NCBI RefSeq assembly: GCF_000702505.1
Contig: NZ_JNIM01000001.1
Coordinates: forward strand, 2,666,001 to 2,730,000
Direction: 5' to 3'
DNA length: 64,000 nt
Origin: Thermogemmatispora carboxidivorans
Lineage (GTDB): Bacteria > Chloroflexota > Ktedonobacteria > Ktedonobacterales > Ktedonobacteraceae
A program made the position numbers and the translations under genes. Of the stretch, positions 8,672 to 16,220 are shown in pieces. The notes beneath the pieces are model-generated. The model saw only the letters and a program-made list of their open reading frames with translations. It was not told the origin of the DNA and made no database searches. Every line of letters begins with the position of its first letter. Position 1 is the first letter of the stretch.

Positions 8672-9349
8672 TCACCACCAGGGATAGGGGCGGTTCAACC
8701 CACGCTCGTCAATCTGGACGGACCCAGGAGCTGGGGCAGGGAAACATACCACATAGGGGGAGCGTTTCCCAGGCTGCAGCAACAACCAGCCGGTGGAACC
8801 TGAGGAAGCTTCCGTCGGTTCCTGGTCCATGCGTGTGGGTGGAGTCCCCTCCGAGCGCACAGGCACCACCTCCAGGAACACCCCCTGAGGGACCAGCAAG
8901 GGACAGTATTGGGGAGGGAGACATTGGTCCTCCAGAAAACGTCGCACGAACCCAGTCAGGAAAGCAGTGATCAGCTTCTCTCGCTCCGGCTGCTGACCCA
9001 CCAGCGTCCGGGCGCGCTGCTGAGCCAGCAGCAGCGCATGCGGCCCATGCTCTCCCCCAAGGTCATAGTGAAGTCGTCCCGCGAGGTACCAGTCTTCCTC
9101 GGTATTCTGGGGATGGAAGAAGAGCAGAGCATCTTTAGTCCCCAGGGCAGTGGCAATTGTCAAGAGAATGTTCTGAAACGTGTCGCAAACGACCTCGTCC
9201 TCCAAGTCAGGATCAATGACGACCGCTGCGGGTTCCTGCAGGATTGCAGGGTCACGTCCACACAGCCGCAGGAGTTCCTCCAGCTCATTGGGATACCATA
9301 CCCGTCCACGCCAGCGAACCCGCCACGAGAGAGAAGACAGAGGGGACAT
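8672..9349 (-). CDS. Hypothetical 225-residue protein of the sigma-factor operon
   Basis: This is a soluble protein with an acidic middle (VVIDPDLEDEVVCDTFQNIL), an alpha/beta-like centre (LGTKDALLFFHPQNTEEDWY) and a helical segment (REKLITAFLTGFVRRFLEDQ). The ATG at 9349 has AAGGAGGTG upstream with good spacing. It lies 21 bases from the next gene and 28 bases from the previous one, so it is clearly within one transcription unit. No family is recognised and no catalytic motif can be pointed out. Confidence 0.65.
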   Translation of the reverse strand: MSPLSSLSWRVRWRGRVWYPNELEELLRLCGRDPAILQEPAAVVIDPDLEDEVVCDTFQNILLTIATALGTKDALLFFHPQNTEEDWYLAGRLHYDLGGEHGPHALLLAQQRARTLVGQQPEREKLITAFLTGFVRRFLEDQCLPPQYCPLLVPQGVFLEVVPVRSEGTPPTRMDQEPTEASSGSTGWLLLQPGKRSPYVVCFPAPAPGSVQIDERGLNRPYPWW

Positions 9350-9377
9350 AGAACACCTCCTTGATCAGAATAGGGGG

Positions 9378-9707
9378 CTAGGAAGAGAGCACCCGAAACT
9401 GCTGCAGGGCAAAGGAGACGCCAAAACACTGTTTGTGGCTCCTGCCCGACTCGAAGAACACCACGCAGACACTTCCGTCGTCAGCGACGGAAGTCACGAC
9501 TCCCCGACCCCAACGGAAGGCCGGGGTCCCGTCAGGATGAAGGCCGACAGGAGAGGGAACCAGCACCGTATGCCCACAGAACAGACGACGCGCCTGCGCC
9601 ACCAGATGTGCATAGGGCACTGCCCAGGGTGTACGCGCAGCTCTCCGATTGCGTCGCCGACGCAATCGAGAGGGAACGACAGGAGGGAACGACGGGAAGG
9701 CAGACAT
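9378..9707 (-). CDS. Hypothetical small basic protein, first gene of the sigma-factor operon
   Basis: This 109-residue product has a very basic N-terminus (SRLRRRRNRRAARTPWAVP), followed by a beta-rich segment (CGHTVLVPSPVGLHP, WGRGVVTSVADDGSVCVVFF) that looks like a small SH3- or KOW-like barrel. Such folds bind nucleic acids or proteins, but this is inference from the residue pattern. The start at 9707 has AAGGAGG 6-7 bases upstream. It is the promoter-proximal gene of the minus-strand operon. Confidence 0.65.
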   Translation of the reverse strand: MSAFPSFPPVVPSRLRRRRNRRAARTPWAVPYAHLVAQARRLFCGHTVLVPSPVGLHPDGTPAFRWGRGVVTSVADDGSVCVVFFESGRSHKQCFGVSFALQQFRVLSS

Positions 9708-10125
9708 GAGGACCTCCTTGGAGAGAACAAGACACCGATGTAAACTGAAGAGACAGACAAAAGAGGCAGAAAGGGCCGGGCAACCACTGCTGTGTGGCAT
9801 GCTCTCCCAGGAGAGAGGCAGACCCCCAGGAACTACTGTCCCCACGAGGCAGAGGCATATACAGGGAAGATGCCGCGCACCTCCGAGCGAGCCAGCCCCT
9901 TCTCAACCGTAGAACAGTCACCTCCAGCTCGCCGGCCTTGCTTCCTCTCCTTACCACATGTCGCCCAGGTGCTTGGCTCCCCTGCAGAACACCCCCAAGC
10001 TGCATATAGTTGTCAAAGTACTTCTGCCAACAACCGTGCCATGTCACTGACACCTTTTCCGTAAAGTGACAAAATGGCCTCCAAATTTCACCAACAACAA
10101 TATATCTAGCGACAAACGACGCATC
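9708..10125. other. Leader and spacer upstream of the sigma-factor operon
   Basis: No gene is supported here; open frames on either strand lack ribosome binding sites and recognisable content. The distal part, from about 10040, contains several TGTCA/TGACA half sites, including the tight palindrome TGTCACTGACA at 10042-10052. The rest is the roughly 420-base untranslated leader of the minus-strand operon if transcription starts at the promoter near 10134. Confidence 0.4.
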
Positions 10126-10233
10126 TGTCAGTAATTATAGCAGCTAAAAGTGACATTGTCAATAACACAAGACAATTGACTGACGCACTTAGCCTGCTTG
10201 CCTTGAGCCACCTCTGTGCTATAATTACTGACA
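10126..10233. promoter_or_regulatory. Divergent promoters sharing an inverted 17-base control element
   Basis: TGTCAGTAATTATAGCA at 10126-10142 and its exact reverse complement at 10217-10233 each enclose a consensus -10. On the minus strand the promoter is TTGACA (10157-10162), 17 bases, TATAAT (10134-10139), and it reads toward the small-gene/sigma operon. On the plus strand it is TTGCCT (10198-10203), 16 bases, TATAAT (10220-10225), and it reads toward the gene at 10265. Further TGACA/TGTCA half sites lie at 10042-10052, 10067, 10151-10161 and 10241. The symmetry suggests one regulator acting on both directions. Confidence 0.75.
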
Positions 10234-10264
10234 AAGCTCCTGACAAAACCAGATAAGGAAATCT

Positions 10265-11104
10265 ATGAGTAAGCAAGAAAAGCAATGGTTGGAGGCGAAA
10301 GAGGCCGTCCCCCTTTTTGTCGAGGTAACCGGTCTGTCAGGGAGGTCCTTTTTCCGATACAAGGAGCGTGTCCGACAGCAACTGCCCCCAGGGAAAAACA
10401 GAGGCGCACTATATCTGCGCTCGGATATTGAGAAACTCTCTTCCTCTCAAACCAAAGGCAAGACGAAGACAAAGGGTGAGGAACAGCAGCCTCCCATTAC
10501 CGTTGCCACCGACTGGATCAGAGAGGGAGATCTTCCCTACGTACTAGCCCTTGATTTCGAGATGTATGGCCCGGAAGGAACAGTTGATCCCAAGATCACA
10601 TACCGGTGGTGGCAGAAAAACCCATACATGTGCAGGATCTTATTCGACGCGCAGGACCGCAGGAACGTCCTCGGGGCTATTACCATCATGCCCCTAGAGA
10701 TGGACACCATCTTGAAACTATTGCGGCGAGAAATCCAGGAGCAGGATATCCCCCCTGAAGCTATCCTGACCTATGAGCCAGGCGAGTATGACGCATTTGT
10801 ACTTTCAACTGTAGTCCGTCCCCAGGCTCGCATTCACCTCCGTCAACTGCTCTACAGCTTGGTGCAGTTCTGGTGTGACCAATATCCGCAGGTTAGACTC
10901 CGACGGCTGTACACATTCCCGTGGAGCCGAGAAGGCTGGCTGCTGATCAAACACCTGTACTTTGCCCCCCGACGTGACCTGGCGCCTGACGCCTTTGAGC
11001 TTGACCTTTGGGAGCCCAACCCGTCACGGCTGATCCAGGAATTCCAGCAATGTATTGAACAGAAGCAAGCTAATGAGAAGGGAAAAAGTCCAGGGGAGCA
11101 GTAA
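10265..11104 (+). CDS. DNA-binding protein with possible GNAT-like C-terminal domain
   Basis: The N-terminal 55 residues (AVPLFVEVTGLSGRSFFRYK, then LYLRSDIEKLSS) look like a MerR/excisionase-type winged helix. A Lys-rich linker follows (TKGKTKTKGEE), then about 190 residues resembling a GNAT acetyltransferase fold (LDFEMYGPEG, RNVLGAITIMPLE, YDAFVLSTVVRPQARIHLRQ, REGWLLIKHLYFAP). The acetyl-CoA loop is not clearly canonical, so the enzyme assignment is tentative. The ATG at 10265 has AAGGAAA upstream. The gene is divergent from the sigma-factor operon and shares its control element, so it is the best candidate for the local regulator. Confidence 0.7.
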   Translation: MSKQEKQWLEAKEAVPLFVEVTGLSGRSFFRYKERVRQQLPPGKNRGALYLRSDIEKLSSSQTKGKTKTKGEEQQPPITVATDWIREGDLPYVLALDFEMYGPEGTVDPKITYRWWQKNPYMCRILFDAQDRRNVLGAITIMPLEMDTILKLLRREIQEQDIPPEAILTYEPGEYDAFVLSTVVRPQARIHLRQLLYSLVQFWCDQYPQVRLRRLYTFPWSREGWLLIKHLYFAPRRDLAPDAFELDLWEPNPSRLIQEFQQCIEQKQANEKGKSPGEQ

Positions 11105-11518
11105 GGGAGGGCCTTTCGGGATAGAGAGATCTGAGAACGTAACCCCTGCAGGCACTCAGAAAAAGCCAGGCTTGGCGACACTGGTAGAGCAGCTGCCTAG
11201 GCGCCTAAAGCAGGCGGTGCTGGCTGTGGTTCTGGGGGCGCGCCATATTGCCTATCAGTCAGAGAGAGCACCCAACGTTGATGTAAGGAAGCATATGCCC
11301 GCTCCTGATGGCGGCTGGTCACGTACACTCAACGATAGTGTGGAAACTCAGGGACCATGTCATATGGTCGGCGAATGGCATCTGAGCAGCATCAACGATC
11401 CGACCTATCCATACGCGCTGAAGTTCGCCAATCGCAGCGGCCTCAATTTGCAGGATTTTCCTCTGACGATGGTCCTGCACGATGTCTATGCGTCTGGCAA
11501 TGACGCGCACGAGGAGAG
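11105..11518 (+). other. Gene debris between the accessory cassette and the binding-protein tail
   Basis: No intact gene is supported. A 22-base block, 11237-11258, is identical to 27343-27364 inside the membrane glycosyltransferase gene, and similarity continues for about 20 more bases after a small insertion (GAGCACCCAAC shared). A short coding-like stretch at about 11367-11510 reads LSSINDPTYPYALKFANRSG followed by LNLQDFPLTMVLHDVYASG, which is not recognised. The stretch looks like a mixture of broken gene pieces. Confidence 0.55.
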
Positions 11519-11686
11519 ATGCCAGCCGACTACTACGCCGGCAATAAGCAGCTGTATGTGACGGCGCTACAGAATCAGCTGGCGTCGGCGGCGAGCGGTA
11601 AGATCTCGTTCGAGCAGGCCATGCACAATACACAGAATGCGGTGGTGACCTACGCGCGTTCACAGGGCTTTACGGTCGTCTCGTGA
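11519..11686 (+). pseudogene. C-terminal tail of the interrupted sugar-binding protein, fused to a foreign 20-codon fragment
   Basis: This 55-codon frame has two parts. Codons 2-21 (PADYYAGNKQLYVTALQNQL) match the NitT/TauT-type binding protein at 45180-45242 with synonymous differences only. Codons 21-55 (LASAASGKISFEQAMHNTQN, then AVVTYARSQGFTVVS and a stop) have the character of a family 1 sugar-binding protein C-terminus and fit as the missing end of the gene broken at 3880. The two permease genes follow, as expected for the original operon. The family resemblance is a judgement by eye. Confidence 0.7.
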
Positions 11687-11847
11687 GCAGGCGCGTCAGG
11701 AAGGCGCCGGGACCAGGGACCAGATGTCGGCCAGTCACTCTGGCGAGTTGGTCGCTCTTCCCGGCGCTATCCCTGGTCCACAATTTCGTTTCGCTTGAGT
11801 CTGCGTCCTCTCTTGTGCTTTCCGCGCCTGAATGAGGGGCTTGTACG

Positions 11848-12840
11848 ATGATACCGTCACAAGATATGGCCAAGCATAGTCAGGCTGAACTAAGGCAGCA
11901 AGCTATCGAGATCCAGGATCTGGCAGCTCCTTCTAGCCATCTCCCCAGCGCTTTGCGGTTCTGGCGAGGCTGGAGCCGGCGGGTGGTAATCCCTTACCTC
12001 TTCCTGCTTCCGTTCTTGTTGCTCTTCTCCTTCTTCCTCCTGGTGCCGTTACTGTACGCCTTTTGGACGAGCTTCTTTGTGGAGCGCTTGATCGGAGGGA
12101 TCACCTTTGTCGGGTGGCAGAATTATCAGGAGGTCCTGCACGACGGCAATTTCTGGGAGGGGGTGCGCAACGTGCTCTTGCTCCTGTTCACGCAGGTACC
12201 TCTGATGCTCGGCCTGTCCTTGCTACTGGCCCTGCTGCTCGATAGCCAGATTGTGCGCCTCAAGACGATCTTCCGTCTGGGCTACTTTCTCCCTTATGCG
12301 ATTCCCAGTGTGATCGGCGCCCTCCTCTGGGGCTATCTGTATAGTGCCCATATCGGGCCGTTCGCTCAACTGGCGGAGCTGCTCCACTGGCCACCACCTC
12401 CTTTCTTGAGCGCTGCTGGTCTGTTGCCGTCGATTGCCAACATTTTGACCTGGCAGTGGACTGGCTACAATATGGTCATCCTTTATGCCGCCCTGCAGGC
12501 CATCCCGCCGGAGCTGTACGATGCGGCGCGCGTCGACGGGGCCAGCGGCTGGGAGATTGCCCGGCGCATTAAGATCCCGCTGATTGCCCCGGCCCTTGTG
12601 CTGACGGTGGTCTTCTCGATCATTGGGACGCTGCAGCTCTTTAATGAGCCGCAGATTATGACGGCCATCGTTCCCAATCTGATCCAGGATCACTATACGC
12701 CAAACCTCTACGCCTATAACCTGGCTTTCACGAACGAGCAGTACAACTACGCCGCCGCGGTCTCCTTCGTGCTCGGCGCCGTGGTCTTTGTCTTCTCCTA
12801 CGTCTTCATGCTTGTGACCTATCGCAGGGGGCAACGCTGA
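11848..12840 (+). CDS. Sugar ABC transporter permease, MalF type
   Basis: This 330-residue inner-membrane permease has a short cytoplasmic N-terminus, a first transmembrane segment at about residues 45-70 (LFLLPFLLLFSFFLLVPLLY) and five more. The ATPase-contacting EAA loop reads YDAARVDGASGWEIARRIKI. It should pair with the MalG-type protein whose start overlaps its stop by one base. With the broken binding protein upstream it completes the galacto-oligosaccharide importer. No ATPase gene is nearby, so a shared MsmK-like ATPase elsewhere is likely. The ATG at 11848 has GAGGGG upstream; an ATG at 11866 is also possible. Confidence 0.92.
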   Translation: MIPSQDMAKHSQAELRQQAIEIQDLAAPSSHLPSALRFWRGWSRRVVIPYLFLLPFLLLFSFFLLVPLLYAFWTSFFVERLIGGITFVGWQNYQEVLHDGNFWEGVRNVLLLLFTQVPLMLGLSLLLALLLDSQIVRLKTIFRLGYFLPYAIPSVIGALLWGYLYSAHIGPFAQLAELLHWPPPPFLSAAGLLPSIANILTWQWTGYNMVILYAALQAIPPELYDAARVDGASGWEIARRIKIPLIAPALVLTVVFSIIGTLQLFNEPQIMTAIVPNLIQDHYTPNLYAYNLAFTNEQYNYAAAVSFVLGAVVFVFSYVFMLVTYRRGQR

Positions 12841-13769
12841 TGGCTCGTATTGGATCGCTTCCGGCTGGCGGCTCTGTCACTGCGACACGGCAGACCCCGG
12901 CCCGGGCAGTGGGTCGACGCAGCGGCTGGACGCTGCGCGGTCTGGTTCTGCTCTTCCTGGTGCTGGTGCTGATCTACTTTGTGATTCCGCTCTTCTGGCT
13001 GGTGGTTTCGGCGACGAAGACCAATGATGAGCTGTTCTCAACCTTTGGGCTGTGGTTCGCACCGGATTTCCACCTGCTGCAGAACCTGCACGATGTCTTT
13101 ACCTACGATGATGGTATCTTTGTCACCTGGCTGACTAACTCGGCTTACTATGCGGTGGTCAGTGCCCTGGGGGCCTCGCTGATTGCAACGTTGGCCGGCT
13201 ATGCTTTCGCCAAGCTCCCTTTCCCCGGGCGAGAGCTGGTCTTCGCCATTATCCTGGGCACGATCATGGTTCCCAATACGGCCCTGGCTATCCCTACCTA
13301 TCTGCTGCTGAGCAAGGTCGGCCTGGTCAATACACCGCTGGCCATTATCCTGCCGTCGTTGGTGACCCCTTTTGGGGTCTATCTGATGCGCGTCTACGCT
13401 GAGCAGGCGCTTCCTGATGATTTGCTGGATGCGGCGCGTGTTGATGGAGCCAGCGAGTGGCGCATTTTCTGGAGGATTGCCCTGCGCTTGCTGGCTCCTG
13501 GCTTTGTGACGGTGCTGCTGCTGACCTTCGTGGGGACCTGGAATAACTTTTTCCTGCCCCTGGTGGTAACCAACAACCCGGCGTACTATCCGCTGACCGT
13601 TGGTCTGGCCAATTGGAATCAGCTATCCCAGGCGTTCAGTGGGTCGCGCATTCTCTATACACTGGTGATCACTGGCTCGCTGATCTCGGTGTTTCCGCTG
13701 ATCATCGGCTTTCTCTTCTTGCAGCGCTATTGGCAGGGCGGCCTGACCTTTGGGAGCCTGCGATCTTAA
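12840..13769 (+). CDS. Sugar ABC transporter permease, MalG type
   Basis: This 309-residue permease has six membrane segments. Recognisable blocks are GYAFAKLPFPGRELVFAIIL and the EAA loop LLDAARVDGASEWRIFWRIA. The ATG overlaps the stop of the MalF-type gene (TGATG), showing tight coupling. It forms the heterodimeric channel with that protein. The substrate is inferred to be galacto-oligosaccharides from the endo-galactanase gene about 200 bases downstream. Confidence 0.92.
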   Translation: MARIGSLPAGGSVTATRQTPARAVGRRSGWTLRGLVLLFLVLVLIYFVIPLFWLVVSATKTNDELFSTFGLWFAPDFHLLQNLHDVFTYDDGIFVTWLTNSAYYAVVSALGASLIATLAGYAFAKLPFPGRELVFAIILGTIMVPNTALAIPTYLLLSKVGLVNTPLAIILPSLVTPFGVYLMRVYAEQALPDDLLDAARVDGASEWRIFWRIALRLLAPGFVTVLLLTFVGTWNNFFLPLVVTNNPAYYPLTVGLANWNQLSQAFSGSRILYTLVITGSLISVFPLIIGFLFLQRYWQGGLTFGSLRS

Positions 13770-13800
13770 GCATGTGCTCCCCCATTCCTTGTCAGGCGCT

Positions 13801-13828
13801 GCCAGTCTCTGCCAGTCTCTGCCAGTCT
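13801..13828 (+). repeat. Three tandem copies of a 10-base unit
   Basis: The unit GCCAGTCTCT occurs twice in full, followed by a partial third copy (GCCAGTCT). It lies in the 207-base gap between the MalG-type gene and the galactanase gene. It is too short for a CRISPR or a classical satellite and may be simple slippage. Confidence 0.6.
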
Positions 13829-13976
13829 GGTAGGTTCTGTTGCGTTGAGGCTGCTGGCCCAGGCGTCGCAAGATGTGTGCCCCCCAGGGCCTCACGCGCG
13901 CTGGCCAGCAGACAGGGTAGGATGCCCTCAGACCTTCAGACCTCTCGATGTCACTTGAGGAAGGGAGGCAGAATCG

Positions 13977-15203
13977 ATGGATCGCGAAGAGCAGAGCTAT
14001 CTCCTCTCCTTGGCCAGGGGCACGCGGCTCACCTCTGCTTTCTGGAGAGAAGGTGTTAGCCGAAGACGCTTCCTTGGCCAGATCGCGTCGGCGACAGCGC
14101 TGGCCGGTGGCTTAACCCTCGGCAACGGCCTGCCAGCGGCCCTGGCAGCCCCGCATCCGGCTCCGCGCCAGAGCAGTGGACCTCGCCCGCGGGTACTGGG
14201 TCACGACCTCTCAACCTTGCAGCAACTGGAGGATGTCGGCAAGCGCTTCTCTGATCAGGGGCGCGTGCTCCCCGCCGAGCAGATCGTGGCGCGCCACGGC
14301 GCGACGTTTATCCGGGAACGACTGTGGGTCCAGCCTCCGCTGCCATACAACGATTTAGCGCACATTTTGACAATGGCGCGCCGCATCAAGGCCGCCGGCC
14401 TGCATTTCTTGCTGGATTTCCATTACTCTGATTTCTGGGCCGATCCCGGCCACCAGACGACGCCCCAGAGCTGGCAGGGCCAGGATCTGGCAACGCTGGC
14501 ACAGACGGTCTATGATTATACGCGCTCGGTGCTGGGAGCTTTGGCGCGTCAGGGGACTTTGCCAGAGATAGTGCAGACAGGCAACGAGGTGACGGCGGGC
14601 ATGCTCTGGCCCCAAGGCCAGATCTATGTCAACGGGACAGAGCGCTGGCCCCAGTTCGCAACGCTACTGAACGCGGCCATTGCCGCTGTGCGCGCTACCA
14701 GCCGCTCTATCGAGGTGATGATCCATATCGATCGCGGCGGCGATAATGCCGGCAGCCGCTACTTTTTCGATCATGTGCTGGCCCAGGGCGTGGATTTCGA
14801 CGTGATTGGCCTGTCGTACTACCCGTGGTGGCATGGGCCGCTCTCGGCGTTGCAGGCCAATCTCAACGATCTGGCGCCGCGCTATGGCAAGGATCTGGTG
14901 GTTGTGGAAACGGCTTATCCCTGGACCCTGACCGACGGCGATAGCGAGCCGAATATCGTCAACGCCCAGACCACCCTATTGCCGGGCTACCCTCCCACGC
15001 CCGATGGCCAGCTCGCCTATATTCGGGCCGTGCGGGCTATCGTCGAGCAGGTGCCGCAGGGTCGAGGGCGTGGCCTGGTCTATTGGGAATCGGCCTGGAT
15101 ACCCGGCGTGGGCTGGGAGCCAGGGGCCGGCGATGCCTGGGACAATCTGACGCTCTTTGATCGTCAAGGCCGGGCTTTGCCTTCGATTCGCTGCTACGAG
15201 TAA
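13977..15203 (+). CDS. Secreted endo-beta-1,4-galactanase, GH53
   Basis: Glycoside hydrolase family 53 enzymes cut beta-1,4-galactan or arabinogalactan side chains of pectin. This protein has a twin-arginine signal (SRRRFLGQIASATALAGG, residues 28-45), then the GH53 barrel: ERLWVQPP, LLDFHYSDFWADPGHQ, IVQTGNEVTAGMLWPQG with acid/base Glu-204, and DLVVVETAYPW with nucleophile Glu-311. The length of 408 residues fits the family. GGGAGG lies about 9 bases before the ATG. It should release oligosaccharides outside the cell for the ABC importer encoded upstream. The GH35 enzyme at the window start would then split them inside. Confidence 0.93.
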   Translation: MDREEQSYLLSLARGTRLTSAFWREGVSRRRFLGQIASATALAGGLTLGNGLPAALAAPHPAPRQSSGPRPRVLGHDLSTLQQLEDVGKRFSDQGRVLPAEQIVARHGATFIRERLWVQPPLPYNDLAHILTMARRIKAAGLHFLLDFHYSDFWADPGHQTTPQSWQGQDLATLAQTVYDYTRSVLGALARQGTLPEIVQTGNEVTAGMLWPQGQIYVNGTERWPQFATLLNAAIAAVRATSRSIEVMIHIDRGGDNAGSRYFFDHVLAQGVDFDVIGLSYYPWWHGPLSALQANLNDLAPRYGKDLVVVETAYPWTLTDGDSEPNIVNAQTTLLPGYPPTPDGQLAYIRAVRAIVEQVPQGRGRGLVYWESAWIPGVGWEPGAGDAWDNLTLFDRQGRALPSIRCYE

Positions 15204-15311
15204 CGGACAGGCAGAGGCGGACAAGCAGATATCTTCCCCTCTCCTCTCCAACGACCGAGTGTTCAAGCGCTATCGAAGCCGACACAGTCGCAATGTAAGG
15301 CGCCCACACAG

Positions 15312-15346
15312 GTGGCCCAGTCTGCTGATTCGGGAGATTGGGCCAC
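15312..15346 (+). terminator. Stem-loop after the galactanase gene
   Basis: GTGGCCCAGTCT (15312-15323) pairs with AGATTGGGCCAC (15335-15346) as a 12-base stem with one G-T pair and an 11-base loop. It lies about 110 bases after the galactanase stop and before the convergent ArsR gene. The T-rich tail is weak, so termination is probable rather than certain. Confidence 0.55.
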
Positions 15347-15435
15347 TTGCTTTCTGGCCCCGGCCTCAGACGGCTCTGCCTCCTCTTCCCCGCCTTCGCC
15401 CAGCCAGCTTCCCCACCTCGCCCGTCGCCTGACCA

Positions 15436-15879
15436 CTAGCGAATAACGCCACAGGAGGCAATACTGGCAGCGTGCTCCTGCAATAGGGTCCCCGCCAGGG
15501 TCAGGAGCAGGCGAACACGCTCGTCACTGAGACGGTAATAGACATATTTTCCCTCACGCACCCCCTGCACTAGACCGCACCAGCGCAGGCAGCCCAGATG
15601 GGTCGAGACCCGCCCTTGGGGGACGCCCAGGACGGCGACCAGCTCGCTGACCGTGCGCCCCTCAACGGGAGCCTCCAGCAGCAGCGCCAGCAGACGCAGG
15701 CGAGTCGGATCGCTGAGCACCTTGAAGAAGCGCGCATAGAGTTCTGCAGCCTCGGGCCTCAGGAGGCCCGCGCTCTCAGGCTGCTCACTCGTCTCAGTGG
15801 GCCGCCGACTCGCCAGGCCAGCCGTCATCACTCCCTGCGACGTGGCGCCGGCGCTGTTACTCTCTCCTTTCCTCTTCAT
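15436..15879 (-). CDS. ArsR/SmtB-family transcriptional repressor
   Basis: This 147-residue protein has the winged helix of the family: LYARFFKVLSDPTRLRLLAL, TVSELVAVLGVPQGRVSTHL (recognition helix) and VQGVREGKYVYYRL (wing). It lacks the classic alpha-3 CxC arsenic site. A single Cys follows the core (LRWCGLV) and one is at the tail (SCGVI), so the effector is unknown. The start at 15879 gives an extra 40-residue polar N-terminus, and a later start is possible. A consensus-like promoter lies about 75 bases upstream. Confidence 0.85.
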   Translation of the reverse strand: MKRKGESNSAGATSQGVMTAGLASRRPTETSEQPESAGLLRPEAAELYARFFKVLSDPTRLRLLALLLEAPVEGRTVSELVAVLGVPQGRVSTHLGCLRWCGLVQGVREGKYVYYRLSDERVRLLLTLAGTLLQEHAASIASCGVIR

Positions 15880-15952
15880 AGAAACATTCGCCCCTTTTTC
15901 AGGCGTTACTACCGCTCAGCCATTCTATGTATCCGTATAGGCTGATAGGAGG

Positions 15953-15981
15953 ATGATATCATTCGATCAGGTATACGTCAA
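15953..15981 (-). promoter_or_regulatory. Promoter of the ArsR-family gene
   Basis: On the minus strand TTGACG (complement of 15976-15981), a 17-base spacer and TATCAT (complement of 15953-15958) form a good sigma-70 promoter. The imperfect dyad TATC-N10-GATA at 15930-15947, just downstream of the -10, could be the repressor's own operator. Confidence 0.6.
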
Positions 15982-16220
15982 GGAAAGCGACCTGGAGACC
16001 AGCCTGTGGATGGTAACTCACCCGCGAGGAAGAAGAGAGAAGTAGGCCAGGCGACAGGGAGGGACACGCAACAATCCCGGCGCGTGTACTATACTAATAC
16101 TGATCGTTCTGCTGCAGCTGGCGAGGGCACGATGCACCGCCGTCAGTCAGCAAGAACGGCTTCGCGGAGAAATTTAGGTTTGTCGATCCCTCCCCTTACC
16201 GGGGAGGGAAGGCGCAGCGT

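Noticed and set aside
11055-11561. 168-codon plus-strand frame after the HTH/GNAT-like gene
   Set aside because: It mixes pieces that match other genes in different frames and has no ribosome binding site, so it was treated as debris.
13801-13828. Possible CRISPR-like array
   Set aside because: The units are only 10 bases with no spacers.
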